The notes below the pieces were generated by a model. It was not told the DNA's origin. It saw nothing but the letters and a program-made list of their open reading frames with translations, and searched no databases. Shown piece by piece: positions 22,262 through 34,189 of a DNA stretch of 64,000 nucleotides. Position 1 is the first letter of the stretch; the number at the start of each line of letters is the position of its first letter. Source of the stretch: Tricholoma matsutake (Eukaryota > Basidiomycota > Agaricomycetes > Agaricales > Tricholomataceae). The position numbers and the translations under genes were made by a program. The stretch spans positions 8,928,001-8,992,000 of the forward strand of contig AP026543.1 in assembly GCA_026075535.2 (NCBI GenBank). Direction: 5' to 3'.

Positions 22262-25200
22262 TCAGTAGGGATCAAACCTAGCCTCATTGTGTGACAGCTC
22301 CTCGTCGCTTATTGCATTACCATTGGGCCCTGATCTTTCATGAACAAATATATCCTGAATTTGTCCTGTGAAGACATGACCACCATCTTGTCCACAACGA
22401 TAGAGAATCTGGGCATTGCCTTTAGACTTCTGAAATGTTGCAAATTCCACACCATTGGCCTGTATGCGATGACAATATTGGACCCCCGGCTCCAAAGGAA
22501 TGGACGATGATGACTCTGGTGATCTAAAGGAGTGGAACTTTGGTGATGGTGAGTGATGGTTGATACATTCCACCAGTCAATCATACATTGAGTTCAGGAG
22601 ATCAGTTGCCATTTCTTTGGCGTCCCAAACTGATGGTTGTTGCAGCTCTCCCTGTGCACCTAGAACCAAGAGGTCATTCAGAAGGGTTCCTCGGAACTTG
22701 GTGCCAAATGATTTCTCAAATGCAGGCTTGATATTGTTCAAAACCTCAGGGATGCCTTCGCGTGACATCAAGGCTTTCAGTTGTCCACCTCGACAGAAGG
22801 TTCTCATGAATGTTAGTTCAAGCTCCCCTATGGTGCAGAAATGTGAGACAACAATTGACTTGACAATAGATATTCCATACTGAACTTATTGTTTGTATTA
22901 TGTCACTGGATGATGCCATTGTATCGTTTGAAAGGAAAAGCCCACCAACCATGAACCAGTCCGAAGTTGCGTATGCACTCGGCAAGATGAAGGGAAAGGT
23001 GTTGATTGGCCCATATCACACTCTTCCCAAACAGTTGCACTAGTGAGTGTAAGTATTTCTGTAACTGATCCTCGAGAATTTTGATATGCTCCTCAGATGT
23101 TGAGCGTTTGGTGGCCCAGCAAACTGCTGTTACCAATGCCAAGAAGTTATCTAGAAGGGCGGCTTGGTGAGATGTTGCTTTGGGATTTCCCCAGAGTCAG
23201 ATCAAAGTGATAACCAGATTTACCAGGAATAAGGTTCACCACTGATCTGCTGAAAGCTTCCCAGAGCCTTTAGACCCTAGGCCTTTGGGACCATGTGCAA
23301 TCCAGGATGGTTGAATCATATTAGCCATGTCATTCCAAACTTCTTCCAGGGTGGGCCCATCAAGAATGACAGGAGGTTCTTTGGCCTTTAGCAAGTCAAC
23401 CACATCTTCTGTATGTGTCGCTGGGACTTTAATTCGGATATTCGGATTTGTGATTCACTAGTGTTTGAATGAGCAGTGATAAGGAAAATAGCTAAGCTTC
23501 GATGCACCCACGCAATGAGCCCTTCCATGTATTCTGCTTTTGTCGGCTTTGACTTTGAATTTGTGGGGATATGGACCGAGTTTTCTCTCACGAACACAAC
23601 GAGGTAGGTATGGCGAGGCTCCTTCAACTTGTTGCGGTGTTTCCCAACTACCACATCTAAGACCTTCTGCAATTCTTCCTTCTGCTTGGCTGGGGTGTGG
23701 GGTTTCATTGTCTTATGTGGAGCAACGGAACTATCTATGCCCCATAATGTGCGACAGTGATGTGGTATGTCATTCAAGAAGATGTTGTGCATCGCATCCA
23801 GCACGCTGAACTTGATGGGATCCCAGTATGGCAGACGCAAAAGCTCCGACCAACAGACTTGATTTTTCTCAAATTCTGCATCCCTGCTCTTGTGCGACAA
23901 AGCATCTCTCCACTTAACAGCAGCTGACATATGTTCTTGATAAGTCCATCACTTCCAACTCGTAGTATCAAAGTTTGTCCTCTCTGTCTTTGGGAGTCTG
24001 CAGAAAGAGCAGAAATGGTCTGCACTAATCGATGCAAAGCCAGCCACCCTTCGAATGGCACCTAAGTCACATATCACTGCAAGCAGCATGCACCACACTA
24101 AGCAACCCGCAGTATGCACTGCAGTCTGTGAGAAAAGAACCCCAGGATGCCAAAAGTGAAGGAGGTTGTCCACAAGAGGTTGAAGAAGGTGATTAAATTG
24201 ATGAAGTGAAGGTTCGTTAGGCCCTGGGATGATGCCCACAAGATATACATTTTCGACTTGATACCGAAGATGGATTGGAAGGTTCATGAAAACCATATAA
24301 ACGCCCCCAACTGTACAATGTCTACCCGATATCTTTCTGCCAAATGGGTTAAACCAGTCGATGTTCAAGTTGAACACCAGCTGCAGTTCATTTGCATTCT
24401 TTGGCATATCCAGAAATTGAGTTTTCTTGTCCAGACCAAGAAACTCCTGTAACACTTTACCACCAAAAATGTTGCCCCAAATGCGAGTGGGGGTTTTTCC
24501 ATAGGTGCTCAGTGGTATGCATGGATTGAATAATGCCCTGTTGGGAGAGAAACCTTGCCAACCATGATTCGAATGGTTGATATGCATAGGGATGAAGTGC
24601 CACAGTAGGTTTTCCTGGTTCCTTCTTGTGAATGAGCCGATGACCGCATGTTCTTTTGCTGCTGAATTCCTGGTATTTACAGAATTCTGGATATTGTGGA
24701 TTGGATTTTGTCTTTGGGCGGTATAGACTATAGCAGCTTGGACAGCATGCATAGACCACCAGGTCTGGCATAAGATCAAATGTGTCCATTGTGGTACGAA
24801 CATCCACTGGCCAAAGCCACTTTCCACCAAGTGCATTCAGTGGGTTGGGAAACTTGCCTCTAATGCCACAAGCTGCCGCATACGTGATACAAGATGATGA
24901 CACAATGGTCTGCATAGCTACCAGCAGAAAATTGGACCCAGACCTGGATAGACCAGGTAGCAGATGTAGAATGATAACTGTAATCAAGCATGCAACGAGG
25001 GGTCCAGGCATCTCCCTTAATTGCATGAATTTTGCTTGGATTAGAGCTATCACAAAAAGGTTCAGACAATAGATAGGAAAAGAGATAAACTCACAAACAT
25101 CGACAAACTCGGGCACATTAGGATCTTTGGGCCCATCCACCATTTTCTTCTTCATCCATGCATCACGTATGTTGGTATCAAGAAAATCTTCGTGCGCTTG

Positions 25201-25997
25201 TACTTCTAACACCAGTGCACAGCGTCGGTCCTTGATACCCTGGTCTCCAGCAGAGTCAAGATGGTCGAGTTTGTCTACCAATTTTGAAATCAAGTTCTGA
25301 TGACTCAAGAAAGCCTTGTTTGAACTATAAGGGAGGGTGGGTGTCTCAAGGGAGGACAAGTTCGCAGTCTGACCATCTACCTCGGAGTCAAAGATTAGAT
25401 GAGGGAGAAAGAATGATTCTGTCTGATGCCAGAATTCCTTTTCTAGAAGATCAAGCTCGTGATGAGCACGCTGAATTGAGGCAGAGGCAATATCTTGGGA
25501 TGAAGTTAAACGTGGTATTGGAAAAAAGGATAGAAGTTAAACTCACCATTGGCATAATCAAGGGTTGGTGACCCCACCCTCTCAGAACTTACTGATGGGT
25601 CCAGATCTTCCTGGCTGGACTGAACGCAAGGAGGGAGAACCTCAGATCACTGAGAAAGAATGGGATCCAACTGACTCACAGGACGGAGAGTTGCTGCTAT
25701 AAAAGCTTCAGTAAGCCCTGAGTCTACCACTGGAGATCCAGGAGGATTGTCTTTGACCCATTGTCAGTAGGCTGCTTGATGTGATGTCCATTTTGCACAG
25801 GTCAGCATGACACCCACGATGGGTTCATCTGTGTCGGAATCCATAGTGGCATATTTAGAGCAAATGTTACACTGACATAGCTGGGAATCAGTTGACAGCA
25901 TGCCAAAAAGATGGGTGCTGGAGTGAGTCACACAAACAACTTCTGGAGGAAATCTGGGGGATGGATAGTGTGGTCTCCTGATGCAGAAAAATGTCAC
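22262..25997 (-). pseudogene. Tnp2-family CACTA transposase
   Basis: Minus-strand segments appear in order. N-terminal cysteines: LCQCNICSKY, 25880. A leader: MSSLETPTLPYSS, 25359. A zinc-like block: VVYACCPSCYSLYRPK, then FESWLARFLS, 24760-24540. The Tnp2 core: VYLVGIIPGPNEPSLHQF, then ADHFCSFCRL, 24260-23990. WDPIKFSVLDAMHNIFL, 23820. LSADQWW, 23250. A C-terminal HLSLHLAECIRNFGLVHGWW and FPFKR, 23010-22920. These follow the normal order of fungal Tnp2 proteins. Some gaps look like introns (a GT...AG gap near 25099-25040), but several in-frame stops, e.g. in the 23.4 and 22.8 kb parts, show it is dead. Confidence 0.85.
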
Positions 25998-26137
25998 ATT
26001 ACATACGGAGCAGTTTTATACTTACTTTGTGAGGCTTGTTACATACCTGACAACAGCAGTACAAGAGTGAAACTTGACAACTTAAAAAATAGGCAAACTT
26101 GGACAAGGAAAATGTTATGCCAACTGTGATGGCAGTT

Positions 26138-26240
26138 TGCCCTCTATATACCTTGCAGGGTGCTTCATGCTAAACAAACAAGGCTCAATTTTACTTGTGC
26201 ATCTTAGAATGCTGCCAAACTCCCTTTCTTCCTTTCTTAC
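26138..26240. repeat. Isolated copy of the 110-bp subterminal unit
   Basis: ACCTTGCAGGGTGCTTCATG, then AAGGCTCAATTTTACTTG and ATGCTGCCAAACTCCC match the units at 20105-20640 in the same orientation. Confidence 0.7.
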
Positions 26241-27426
26241 TGCAAACATTTGTTACACTGATGACTCGGATTGGGGTGATTGCTTGTGTGACAATTCTAT
26301 CTTAAAAGCATAAACTCAACTACTGTTGTCGGACTTGGACTCGGAGTTGTCAATGACATTGACATCAAATAATGTTAAATAAACAAGCTCAAATGATAGC
26401 ATACTATAATGGAGTGACAGGGAGTGAGAGCTCACGATAGTGGATCATACAAGTATAGTGTAATTCAAAAGCGAGTGGTTATCACAATCATAGGAACATT
26501 TTTGCCATCGCTCTTCCATCACTTTAATCTCATTGTGCTTTTTTTTTTTTTCACACTTCACTAGGGCTGCAATACCTCCACCCACCGGATATTCCAACTA
26601 CTACTGCAAAGTTTTTCAAGATCCTGACCACCGCTTTATGCTTTTGGTCTTACATGGTGATTGAGTGACGTCTTCACTTCTCCTCCCGTTCTCTCAGGTA
26701 GACATGGAGACAGCCTCATTCACTGTTCCTCTCCAGGGGACAGTGTTCGGTCCCTCAATAATTTTCACCTATTATCAATCCTCACTTGTTGTTCTATTTC
26801 ATTAGGCCAATGATTTTTATCAACTGAGTCACGTCATTGACAGGATGTTCATACCAAGGTCAGAAAAAGAATTGCACCTTAGAAGTGTTCCATCCTGCTA
26901 CTCTTGCCGAGTCACAGACCCTGGATTTCTGTCATTTTGTTATTTCAGGTCCTCCTTGATCTTTCCTCGAATCAGTAATGTCATCGATTAGACATGATGA
27001 ATCAGTGACATCATCCATTTTAGATGTGACAAAAGAGTGACATCGTCGATTTGGACACGACCAGAAGGTTGCAAAATGTAGTTTGAATTATGGGAACTCT
27101 CAGCAGACAGTTGGGCAGTGTCAACTTTGAGTCGATAGGCGATAAGTCATAGTAAGTGCTACATATTTGCAGATGATTTTGAATTTGTGCTAATGGCACT
27201 GTATGATTAGCTGCCCGCTCCAAAGTGAACATAGACCCATCTGCATTGTATGTGTTGCTATGCATGCCAAAGATCTGTTTATGCTCTCTATTACGAGGAA
27301 TATACGTGTCCCTGGATTGTACACCAATCGGCATAGCAGGTGTTCTTGCTTGCATTTTTTTTTGTTGTTTTGCTGAAGTATGATGGGCATCAGTTTAGGG
27401 CAGAGGTGTTTATGCCACACCAATGG
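26241..27426. other. Gene-free stretch with second copy of a dispersed repeat
   Basis: About 26670-26920 is the partner of 13740-13990. The short string GACATCATC/GACATCGTCGAT recurs around 26980-27050. The frame at 27423-27020 (minus) shows no known motif. Confidence 0.4.
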
Positions 27427-29374
27427 TCATCCGACTGTAATTACATTTGTTTTCTCATTGCAGATGGTTTCCACGATCAATGGAGATATTAAGGGGGTGG
27501 TAGTATTGTTCAGCCCTTCTGCCTCAGCAACATAAGCTTTGGCAATGTGCAGTTCTTCATCAGCCTGTTGTACCACCTTCTCCATTTGCTTTATTCGTTC
27601 CTTTTTAGTTGCTAGCTCATCCGCATTTGTTTTCTCGAGCTCTTTGAGCTGTGAATTGGCATTTCGGAGGTCGCCCATGATCTTTGCGACATGCTTGTTG
27701 GCCTCCCAAAACTTGCCACCAAGCCCCCATTCAGCCTTTTCAGCTCTCCATGGCTTGAGTTCCCCTTCCACCTCAGCCAGCCTCTTCTCTAGCTGTCTGG
27801 CATGAGCACCATCTTCCTCTACATCCTTGGTCCTCCTCTCCGCCACCTCTGCTTTCTCTTCCAACTCTTTGATGATCACTTCCTCAACCATCCAGTCTTT
27901 CCATTGCTCCTTATTCTTTGCCCTCTCTTCCGTCTCCTCATTCAGTGCCTTCTCAGTCTCATCTTTCTCTCCTATGCATTTAGCCACCTCCTCCTTAAGT
28001 GCATCCACCATATCTTCCAATTCTGCCTTTTCCTTCATCCACGCTCTAAACAATGAAGTATCAGAGCTGACTGATTACAATTTACAAGACACTTACATCC
28101 CGTTTGCAAACCATTCTATCTCATGTTTGTTCTTTGGCTGCAGCTATTGTCTGGATTTTGCTGTGAGTTCATCATTGAGGGTTTCAGTGCGCACTATAGC
28201 AGTGCTTGCCCCGCTTGCCCTCCAACATCTTCCTCCACATCCCCCAAAGCTGCACCAGCACTTGCCCTTCTCCCTCTGCCACCAGCAGAAGCCAAAGCAA
28301 CAACCATTGGCCCCACCTTTTTCTCCTCTTCAATCCTCCTCAATCTATCCATGAGCGCCTCATTCTCCTCCTGCAACCTCCGATCCAGCCCATTCTGATA
28401 ATCCTTCACACTAAATCATCCAACAGTCTGGGTGCACCTGCACTGAAACCTATTGCAGGATCAAATGTCATATTAATGCAATGATGCATTGTTAAATCAT
28501 GGGAGGATGCAGTAGAGATAAAGGATGCACAATCACCGACACCTGTCCCATTGTACGGAGACAGGTTTACTGGTGCTGGGGCCCATTGGTGGACTGATTC
28601 CTGTCTTCCTGATGTAGGCGAGGTGGATTCCCAATCAGATGACCCTGGCGATGGGAGGACAGTTTGTGCCAAGGGATGCGATGCACATGGAACCACGGCA
28701 TGCTCCTGTTGTGACACAACCCCTGTGAAGGCTGTTTGTAGATTCATTCTAGCTCTAGAGCTGGGACAAGATCCCAGTGTAGAATCAGTGATGCTTGGAG
28801 TGGCTGGGTTGAGGTTGTTCCATGGATGAGGGGTCGGGAATTTGAGACAGGAATGGGTTGTCGAGTTGATTACGGAGAGAAGGAAGGAGCGGCGTTGAGT
28901 GTGAGGGGTTAATGGCTCTTCGTGGCTGTGGTCTTCTGTTGGATGTTGCTTGTGTTCATATGTGCTCTCTTGTGGAACTGGGGTGGCAAGTAACTCATTG
29001 GCAGGGGGAACATCGAATCGGGCATGGGGTTGGGGGAAGGCTGGTGTTGGAGTAAAGGCTAGTGATGGTGCAGGGGAGGAGAATGCAGAGGAAAGAACGC
29101 CAGGAGACGGTTGTTCAGCTTGACCATTGTGTCGATTTGGGTAGGGTGTTGGCTCCCCACCGTCTGACGAGAACATTGCTTTGCTTCGATCTTGAGATTC
29201 AGCATGCTCGTCTGCAGATTGGCCATCTGCAGATGGGACTTGATTCAAGTTTTGCTCAACATCTGAGTGGGGAGGCAAAATATGGACATCTGTGATATCC
29301 ATCGAACGGACTGTGTCATGCTTAGAATATTCTTGTTCTTCATCTACCATTCCAGATTTGCCACTGGGGTGCAA
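27427..29374 (-). pseudogene. Low-complexity plus coiled-coil protein, broken
   Basis: Three minus-strand frames follow one another. 29374-28406 (322 codons) is proline/serine-rich and disordered, ending in the more conserved ASSHDLTMHHCINMTFDPAI. 28409-28194 starts a coiled coil (NGLDRRLQEENEALMDRL). 28053-27427 (208 codons) is a long charged coiled coil (AELEDMVDALKEEVAKC and on). The N-terminal serine/proline region plus a RLQEENEALM-type coiled-coil start resembles fungal scaffold-type proteins, but I do not assign a family. Frame changes and an unspliced gap at 28190-28055 indicate a pseudogene, or at best an unusual spliced gene. Confidence 0.5.
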
Positions 29375-29930
29375 AGTAGTGACTACTGGTGATGGTGTAT
29401 TTGATCGAGGCAGAGGGATGGCATGCTCTCCTGCTCAAGTCTCTTTGACAGAACAGAAAAGGTGTAAAATTCGGTTCACAGAGAAATGTTGATGGCTTTG
29501 CTGATGTCTGAGTGCCGATTCCACAGACCTGGATCAGTGTGACACATACTAAAAAAAAGAGATGGGAATGTTGAATCGGGCACGGGTGAAGGCTAGTGAC
29601 AGTGGAGGAGATAAGAATGCAGAGGAAAGACCTGGAGAGGATTGTGCAGCTGCTTGACCGTGCCATCGTCACATTAGGTATATGATGTCCACTACAGATT
29701 GAATTAGTATATGTAACATGAAGAATGCTGACAGTTTTCGCGGAAGAGAGATAACTTGGCAGAAAAAACTTCAATATGGATTGAAAAAGGTGTGCTGAGA
29801 GGTGCTGTGCTGAATGCTGAACAGGTGCTGCTCTGTGCGCTGGTGCTATGCTGACAAGTCGCTGGGCTGTCACTGGTGGGTGCAGCGTCAGTGCCAGCAA
29901 CAGCCCAGCGCCACTGCTGATGTAAGCAGA

Positions 29931-30311
29931 CAGGGGTTTCTTTTTCTCCAGGAGAAAATCTGGCAAACACGAGGAGAAAATAACACTTTTTCATGCACGA
30001 TTTACCAGGCCAATATTAGGAAAACATAACTTATATTCACCCCAGATTTCTGATTTGCTCTCACAGGGAATATAACAATTTTTTCCTTGGCAAACATCAT
30101 GGGGAAATCATGAGGAAATAAGTTCTTTTCACTTCAAAATCCCTTTTATTTCCCTCCATAAAGATGATATATTTTCCCTTGGGCAGATTGCAGAGAATAT
30201 CAAGTGAATATTACTTATTTTCACCTTTTTTCCCTACTTGTTTGCCACATGAAAAAGTGTAATTTTCTCCACTTTTTCTCTGTATTTTCTCTGAGGAAAA
30301 ACTTTGCCCTG
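29931..30311. mobile_element. MITE-like inverted-repeat element
   Basis: The ends start CAGGGG and finish GCCCTG. The first about 65 bases (29931-29995) match the reverse complement of the last about 65 (30248-30311), including a perfect CATGAAAAAGTGT core and the repeated GGAGAAAAT. CAGGG ends are usual in hAT elements. No matching 8-bp target duplication was found, so the exact ends or class may be wrong. Confidence 0.5.
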
Positions 30312-30321
30312 CCTGTTGTGT

Positions 30322-30840
30322 GAGTGCTCCTTTTGGCTCTTTCACCAGTTCCTGTACTCATGTCGCAAGGCCGCCCAATCTTCACAAGGAATACATCTAT
30401 ACCATAAGTCTGAGCTGAAAGCATCAGTGCGTGAACACTTCAGGCATGAAGACTTCCAGTGCTTTCAACGCCATCGCCATCAGGTCCTCCAGAATCTTGA
30501 GATTGTTGTACTTTGGAAGTTTGCTGCTCAGTTCTGCTCAGCATATCACATGAAGAAAAGTGGGGGATCTGTAAGTACTCTGCTATGACAGTATGACTGT
30601 GTGTATATCTCATTCTGTGTGTAGGGCAATACCATTCACATCTGTGTGGCACTTGACATGGGAGAGACATGGTCAAGGCAAGCTGAAGAAGGCAATCAGC
30701 TCATTCAGTTGTATGGTGAAGGTGGGGCATGTGAGGCACAGGAAGTGACAGATGAAATCACAGAGCGATGCAAGCCTCCCTTGGGTAGTGGGAAACTTTT
30801 CAATTTTCTTTGCAACTGGGAGGCCTCCCATCCAGCCTAA
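30322..30840 (+). pseudogene. Unknown protein, two-exon fragment
   Basis: An open frame contains VREHFRHEDFQCFQRHRHQV and AAQFCSAYHMKKSGG and meets a GTAAGT at 30570. After TGTGTGTAG at 30624 the frame continues as NTIHICVALDMGETWS, LIQLYGEGGACEAQEVTDE and PLGSGKLFNFL, with a stop at 30840. The splice makes good sense, so the C-terminus of a real gene seems preserved, but no convincing start is seen. I do not recognise the family. Confidence 0.45.
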
Positions 30841-30938
30841 GCTGTCTTTCACTAGCTTCTTAAGTAATTTGTATTTCTTATTTTTGCAAATTGTATGTTG
30901 TAGCAAACAGCTCGATATCATAATGAACTAAAGTTATA

Positions 30939-31688
30939 TCATGGATAAGAGTTTGAATTATGAAGAATCTTGTCCAAGGCATTTCCATCATGCTTCTGTA
31001 GGTACTCAATAAACACTCGGGTGTTCTTCAGGTGAGGAACAGATGGCGATGGGATTGGATACCAATCTTTGAGAAAGCGCAGAGCTAACTCATTGCTCCA
31101 GTTTGGCTGTTCCGATAGTTGTTCAATGAGCATGATAACTTTCTTGTGGCATGTTGCCTCAGATTTTGTGGCAGTATTATTGCGTTGCCACCATGCCTCC
31201 CACCCAGCCATCAATTCATGCACCAAAAGTCGGCCGTCCATTCCAAACACCCATTCCTTCCAAATATCCTTGACTGATGCACTCTGGTTTTTGTGGGGGG
31301 GCTTCCAGTATGTGTACTCTGGAAGCCATGTGTCCTCGCGGTTCTCTGAAGACAATCATATCCATTCAAATTGATGGCTGCAAAGTCGATCTGGGCTGAA
31401 TTTAGATTTGAGTGTGGCTATGACTTCCAGTTGCTTGGATTGCATGAAAGGATCATTCGATAATGGAAAAGTGCTCACGGAATATATGATCCCATTGGGG
31501 CTGACAGTGTTGGCGGCTGGAATGATGACAGCTGTGTCTGTGGGAACATTTGGTGAGAGGGGGGGAGCCAATGTGGAAAAGTTCAACTCAATGGATGGTA
31601 GCAGAGGGAGGTGAGCAGGGGACAATGTTGAAACTGAAGAGCTGGAAACAGTCACTAACAAGGCTTGATGCTGATTCTGCTTCAACAC
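30939..31688 (-). pseudogene. Crypton C-terminal GCR1_C DNA-binding domain
   Basis: One frame with a single TGA at 31356-31358. The downstream part reads DTWLPEYTYW, then VKDIWKEWVFGMDG, LMAGWEAWWQRNNTATKSEA and CHKKVIMLIEQL. The spaced tryptophans and the W-x-x-W-x-x-G pattern are those of the GCR1_C domain, known in yeast Gcr1 and at the end of fungal Crypton recombinases. The 110 codons before the TGA are a serine/proline-rich linker. Confidence 0.7.
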
Positions 31689-31697
31689 ATGTGGGCT

Positions 31698-32174
31698 TCA
31701 TGTGTTGCTAGCAACTGTAGTAATCAGTGGAATGTCTTCAGCAGGGATCAGAAATATGTAGGAGCTGAATGACCTACCTGCAGAAGCTTTTTGTCGCTTG
31801 TGAGATCTTGAGCTCAAGAGACCTGCTTGGAGTAAGGAGCCCATTGCCTCAAGCTGAGCTGTGACACTGGCATATCGCTGTTGCAATTCAAGCCGAAGCT
31901 GTTCTTGATGCAGACTGTTGGTAGTCATTGCTCCTTGGAACAAGCTAGCGACATGCTCAGGGAGGTGTGATAAGTGGTGTCGAGCTTCTTGTTTGGCATT
32001 TTCAATGGCCATTACTGCAGAGGTAGCAAAGGCCAAGAATTGAGAGGTGTTGAAAGGTGCATGGTTGAAGAATGCACAGCCAGGATACTTTGAGCACAGA
32101 TATGCAGTGTCCTGTAAAATGATGCACTGCAGTCGAGTGAGAAGGTTGAGAAATGACGCCAGGGTGTTGTCCAC
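31698..32174 (-). pseudogene. Crypton helical linker region
   Basis: A 158-codon frame with LTRLQCIILQDTAYLCSKYP, then HAPFNTSQFLAFA and LPEHVASLFQGAMT, and a C-terminal basic cluster SRSHKRQKAS. It lies between the recombinase core and the GCR1_C domain and is mostly helical. The placement and motif order support one ancestral protein with its neighbours. Confidence 0.6.
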
Positions 32175-32329
32175 AGCCGCATTACCCGCAGCATCCCATC
32201 AAGCCTTGAGTGCCTTTTGTTCCTCCTATATCCATGGGAAGATCAAAGACACCAGTTCTGCCAGGGGTTCTATGAGCAATCTCACAGTCAGATCAGCCTC
32301 TGAGAATGTTATGGACATCCACTCACCAA

Positions 32330-33116
32330 GAACATCTCAAGCTACAAAGTATGATTCTTGTTTTTGGTCATTAAATGATGCTGCTGTGACCATCACATCT
32401 GTGGGAAGTGTACAATTGTAGCATTTTCTGAATGAGCCAGGGGTGCTCCAGTTCCTGAGTGTTCTTGTGTCATCCTGAGTTGCACAGTGCTCCCGAGCTG
32501 TAATTGCAGCATAAGGTCAGCCTGCATGTATGGATTTGCTGATCATGATGTTGTTTCAAGTATGCATCAGATTGATGTGCTTGCAGTGGTCTGCAGCAAT
32601 ATGACACATCAATCTCTCTGCTTGAGAACCAAGAAACCCACCACTCACTTTGGTATGTCATCTCTTCATCCTTGCCTCCAGAGCCCAAAGAGGAGTTTAT
32701 ACCATGATCAATGGCCAATTCCACCTGTGAAATCAGGTGCAGGGTTTCCCAAGATATGAAAATGGCTAAATAAATAGAAGCTGAGCCCCCCAAGACAGCA
32801 AAGTTTAGGAAGTTGGTGTTGAAAAGCTGCCTGCTGATTGCGCCAGCCAGTTTTGTTGGTCTTGCCCTGGTTAGATAAAAAGATGAGAGCCTAGATTGTG
32901 GGAACAAGATGTCAGTGTTCATCACAGAGTAGCAGTGCTAAGCTGAATGGCACATACCATTGCCTTTACTCCAGGACTAATGTCAAGCATTGGGACATCA
33001 TGTACCGCAAGGTCTGACAGGAGCAATGAGCATACATCGTTGCCACAAAAGGTGGACAATGATGAGATGAGAAGCATGCATCGGTCATGTAAAGCAGTAC
33101 AAATTTGAAGTTTCAT
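32330..33116 (-). pseudogene. Crypton tyrosine recombinase core
   Basis: From upstream down: LHDRCMLLISSLSTF, then CSLLLSDLAVHDVPMLDISP (33090-32970). EMTYQSEWW-type and DAYLKQHHDQQIHTC (32680-32530). In the next frame, HAG-stop-PYAAITAREH, NWSTPGSFRKCYNC and LPTDVMV (32525-32390). The catalytic HxxR is readable as HAG followed by TGA at 32517-32519, so the arginine is lost by a CGA-to-TGA change. The likely nucleophile tyrosine is in KCYN (about 32419). At least one frameshift separates the blocks. Confidence 0.65.
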
Positions 33117-33238
33117 TCCATGGCTTGATTGCAGGAACCAAGTTGATCCTCAAATAAGCTCATCTTTGCTGTATGTGTCTGTAGATATGCATGGCTGCTG
33201 TAATGCATTGCAAAAATCATCTACCTCATATGTACCGC

Positions 33239-33789
33239 TCACCTGACAGTGCCCCAATTGCCTTCAGTGTTTGAGCCTCTGCAACATGCTTGGGTTCCTT
33301 CTCCTGGGCAGTAGATTCTAATGTTGTGATTTGGCTGCATCACGAAGTGGAATTCTAGAAGTGGGGCACTGTTTATAGTCTTCCCTATGTTGATTGTTGT
33401 AGTGCCAATATTCAAGCATGCTGATGCACTGCTTGATTGCTTCAAAACCGAGCTGGGTACCAGGAATCTCCTGACCATCAGGTGCACACTGTGAAAAACA
33501 AAGGAAGATCAGCCATGAACAAGCAGCTCCAGGTCTGCAAGTAAATTACTTTGCATTGCTTGGTCTCATATTCCATGAAAGTAGCAACCTTGACAACTGC
33601 AATCAGATGGGGAGGGAGGGACTTCCAGTTTGGATCTTCTGCAATGCAGTGAGCTTGGTCAAGCTCCGTAAACTTCTTGTAATTTTTAAGGTGTTGCAAA
33701 TAAGCGGGGTCAGTTCCTTTTCCAGATCGAACATCTTCTTGGATTGCCAGGCGCTCAGTGTGGGTCTCCTGATCCATTACTGCCAACAA
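33239..33789 (-). pseudogene. Crypton N-terminal region
   Basis: Frame 33789-33478 reads MDQETHTERLAIQEDVRSGK, then HLKNYKKFTELDQ and VATFMEYETKQ. It continues in a shifted frame with VPSSVLKQ and a histidine/glutamine-rich block near 33400. These helices are typical of the N-terminal DNA-binding part of Crypton-like recombinases. A frameshift near 33480 separates them. Confidence 0.55.
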
Positions 33790-33947
33790 TAACTGTATCT
33801 GTGTCTCATCAGTTTCTGGTGGTCAGCATGGTGCTACACTGTCTAAGTTGACTGCATCCTGAAAGGTGTACAGCATGGGCCCTTGAGTTTGAGCATCATC
33901 TAGTGTATCCAAGTCCTGTAGTGAATCCAAGGTGGCCAGCTTGTGAG

Positions 33948-34189
33948 AGCTCTGCAATTCCATGAAGGGAGAATCTGTCCGCCGTCTCTTTAAGGTCAAT
34001 GGAGATGAAAGACTGCCTGTTATTGCATCAAAGCAACACTTTTCTGGAGACTGGAGTGGCATTCTGTGAGCTCTGCAATTCTGTGAAGGGAGAATCTGTC
34101 CACCATCTCTTCAAGGTCAATGGAGATGAAAGATTGCCTGTTATCACGTCAAAGCGACGCTTTCTGGAGACTGGAGTGGCATTCTGTGT
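33948..34189. repeat. Tandem repeat, two 121-bp units
   Basis: GAAGGGAGAATCTGTCC begins at 33964 and again at 34085. The whole unit is repeated with about 10% difference. On the minus strand both units read ITGxLSSPLTLKRxxTDSPF, so the repeat may be a coding duplication at the start of the Crypton gene. Confidence 0.8.

Larger units (their letters stand above)
20105..26240 (-). mobile_element. CACTA (EnSpm/CMC) transposon relic
   Basis: The transposase pseudogene at 22262-25997 is bracketed by copies of one repeat unit at 20105-20640 and 26138-26240. Subterminal repeats around a Tnp2-type transposase are typical of CACTA elements. I could not find matching CACTA termini or a 2-3 bp duplication, so the true ends are uncertain; the coordinates run from first to last repeat unit. 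Confidence 0.65.

Noticed and set aside
29340..29994. Overlapping minus-strand frames at 29.3-30.0 kb
   Set aside because: No motif or splice partner, and the second frame runs into the inverted-repeat element at 29931.
30939..31355. A host transcription factor of the Gcr1 type
   Set aside because: The domain is the end of a longer decayed frame with recombinase motifs upstream, so a Crypton explains it better.
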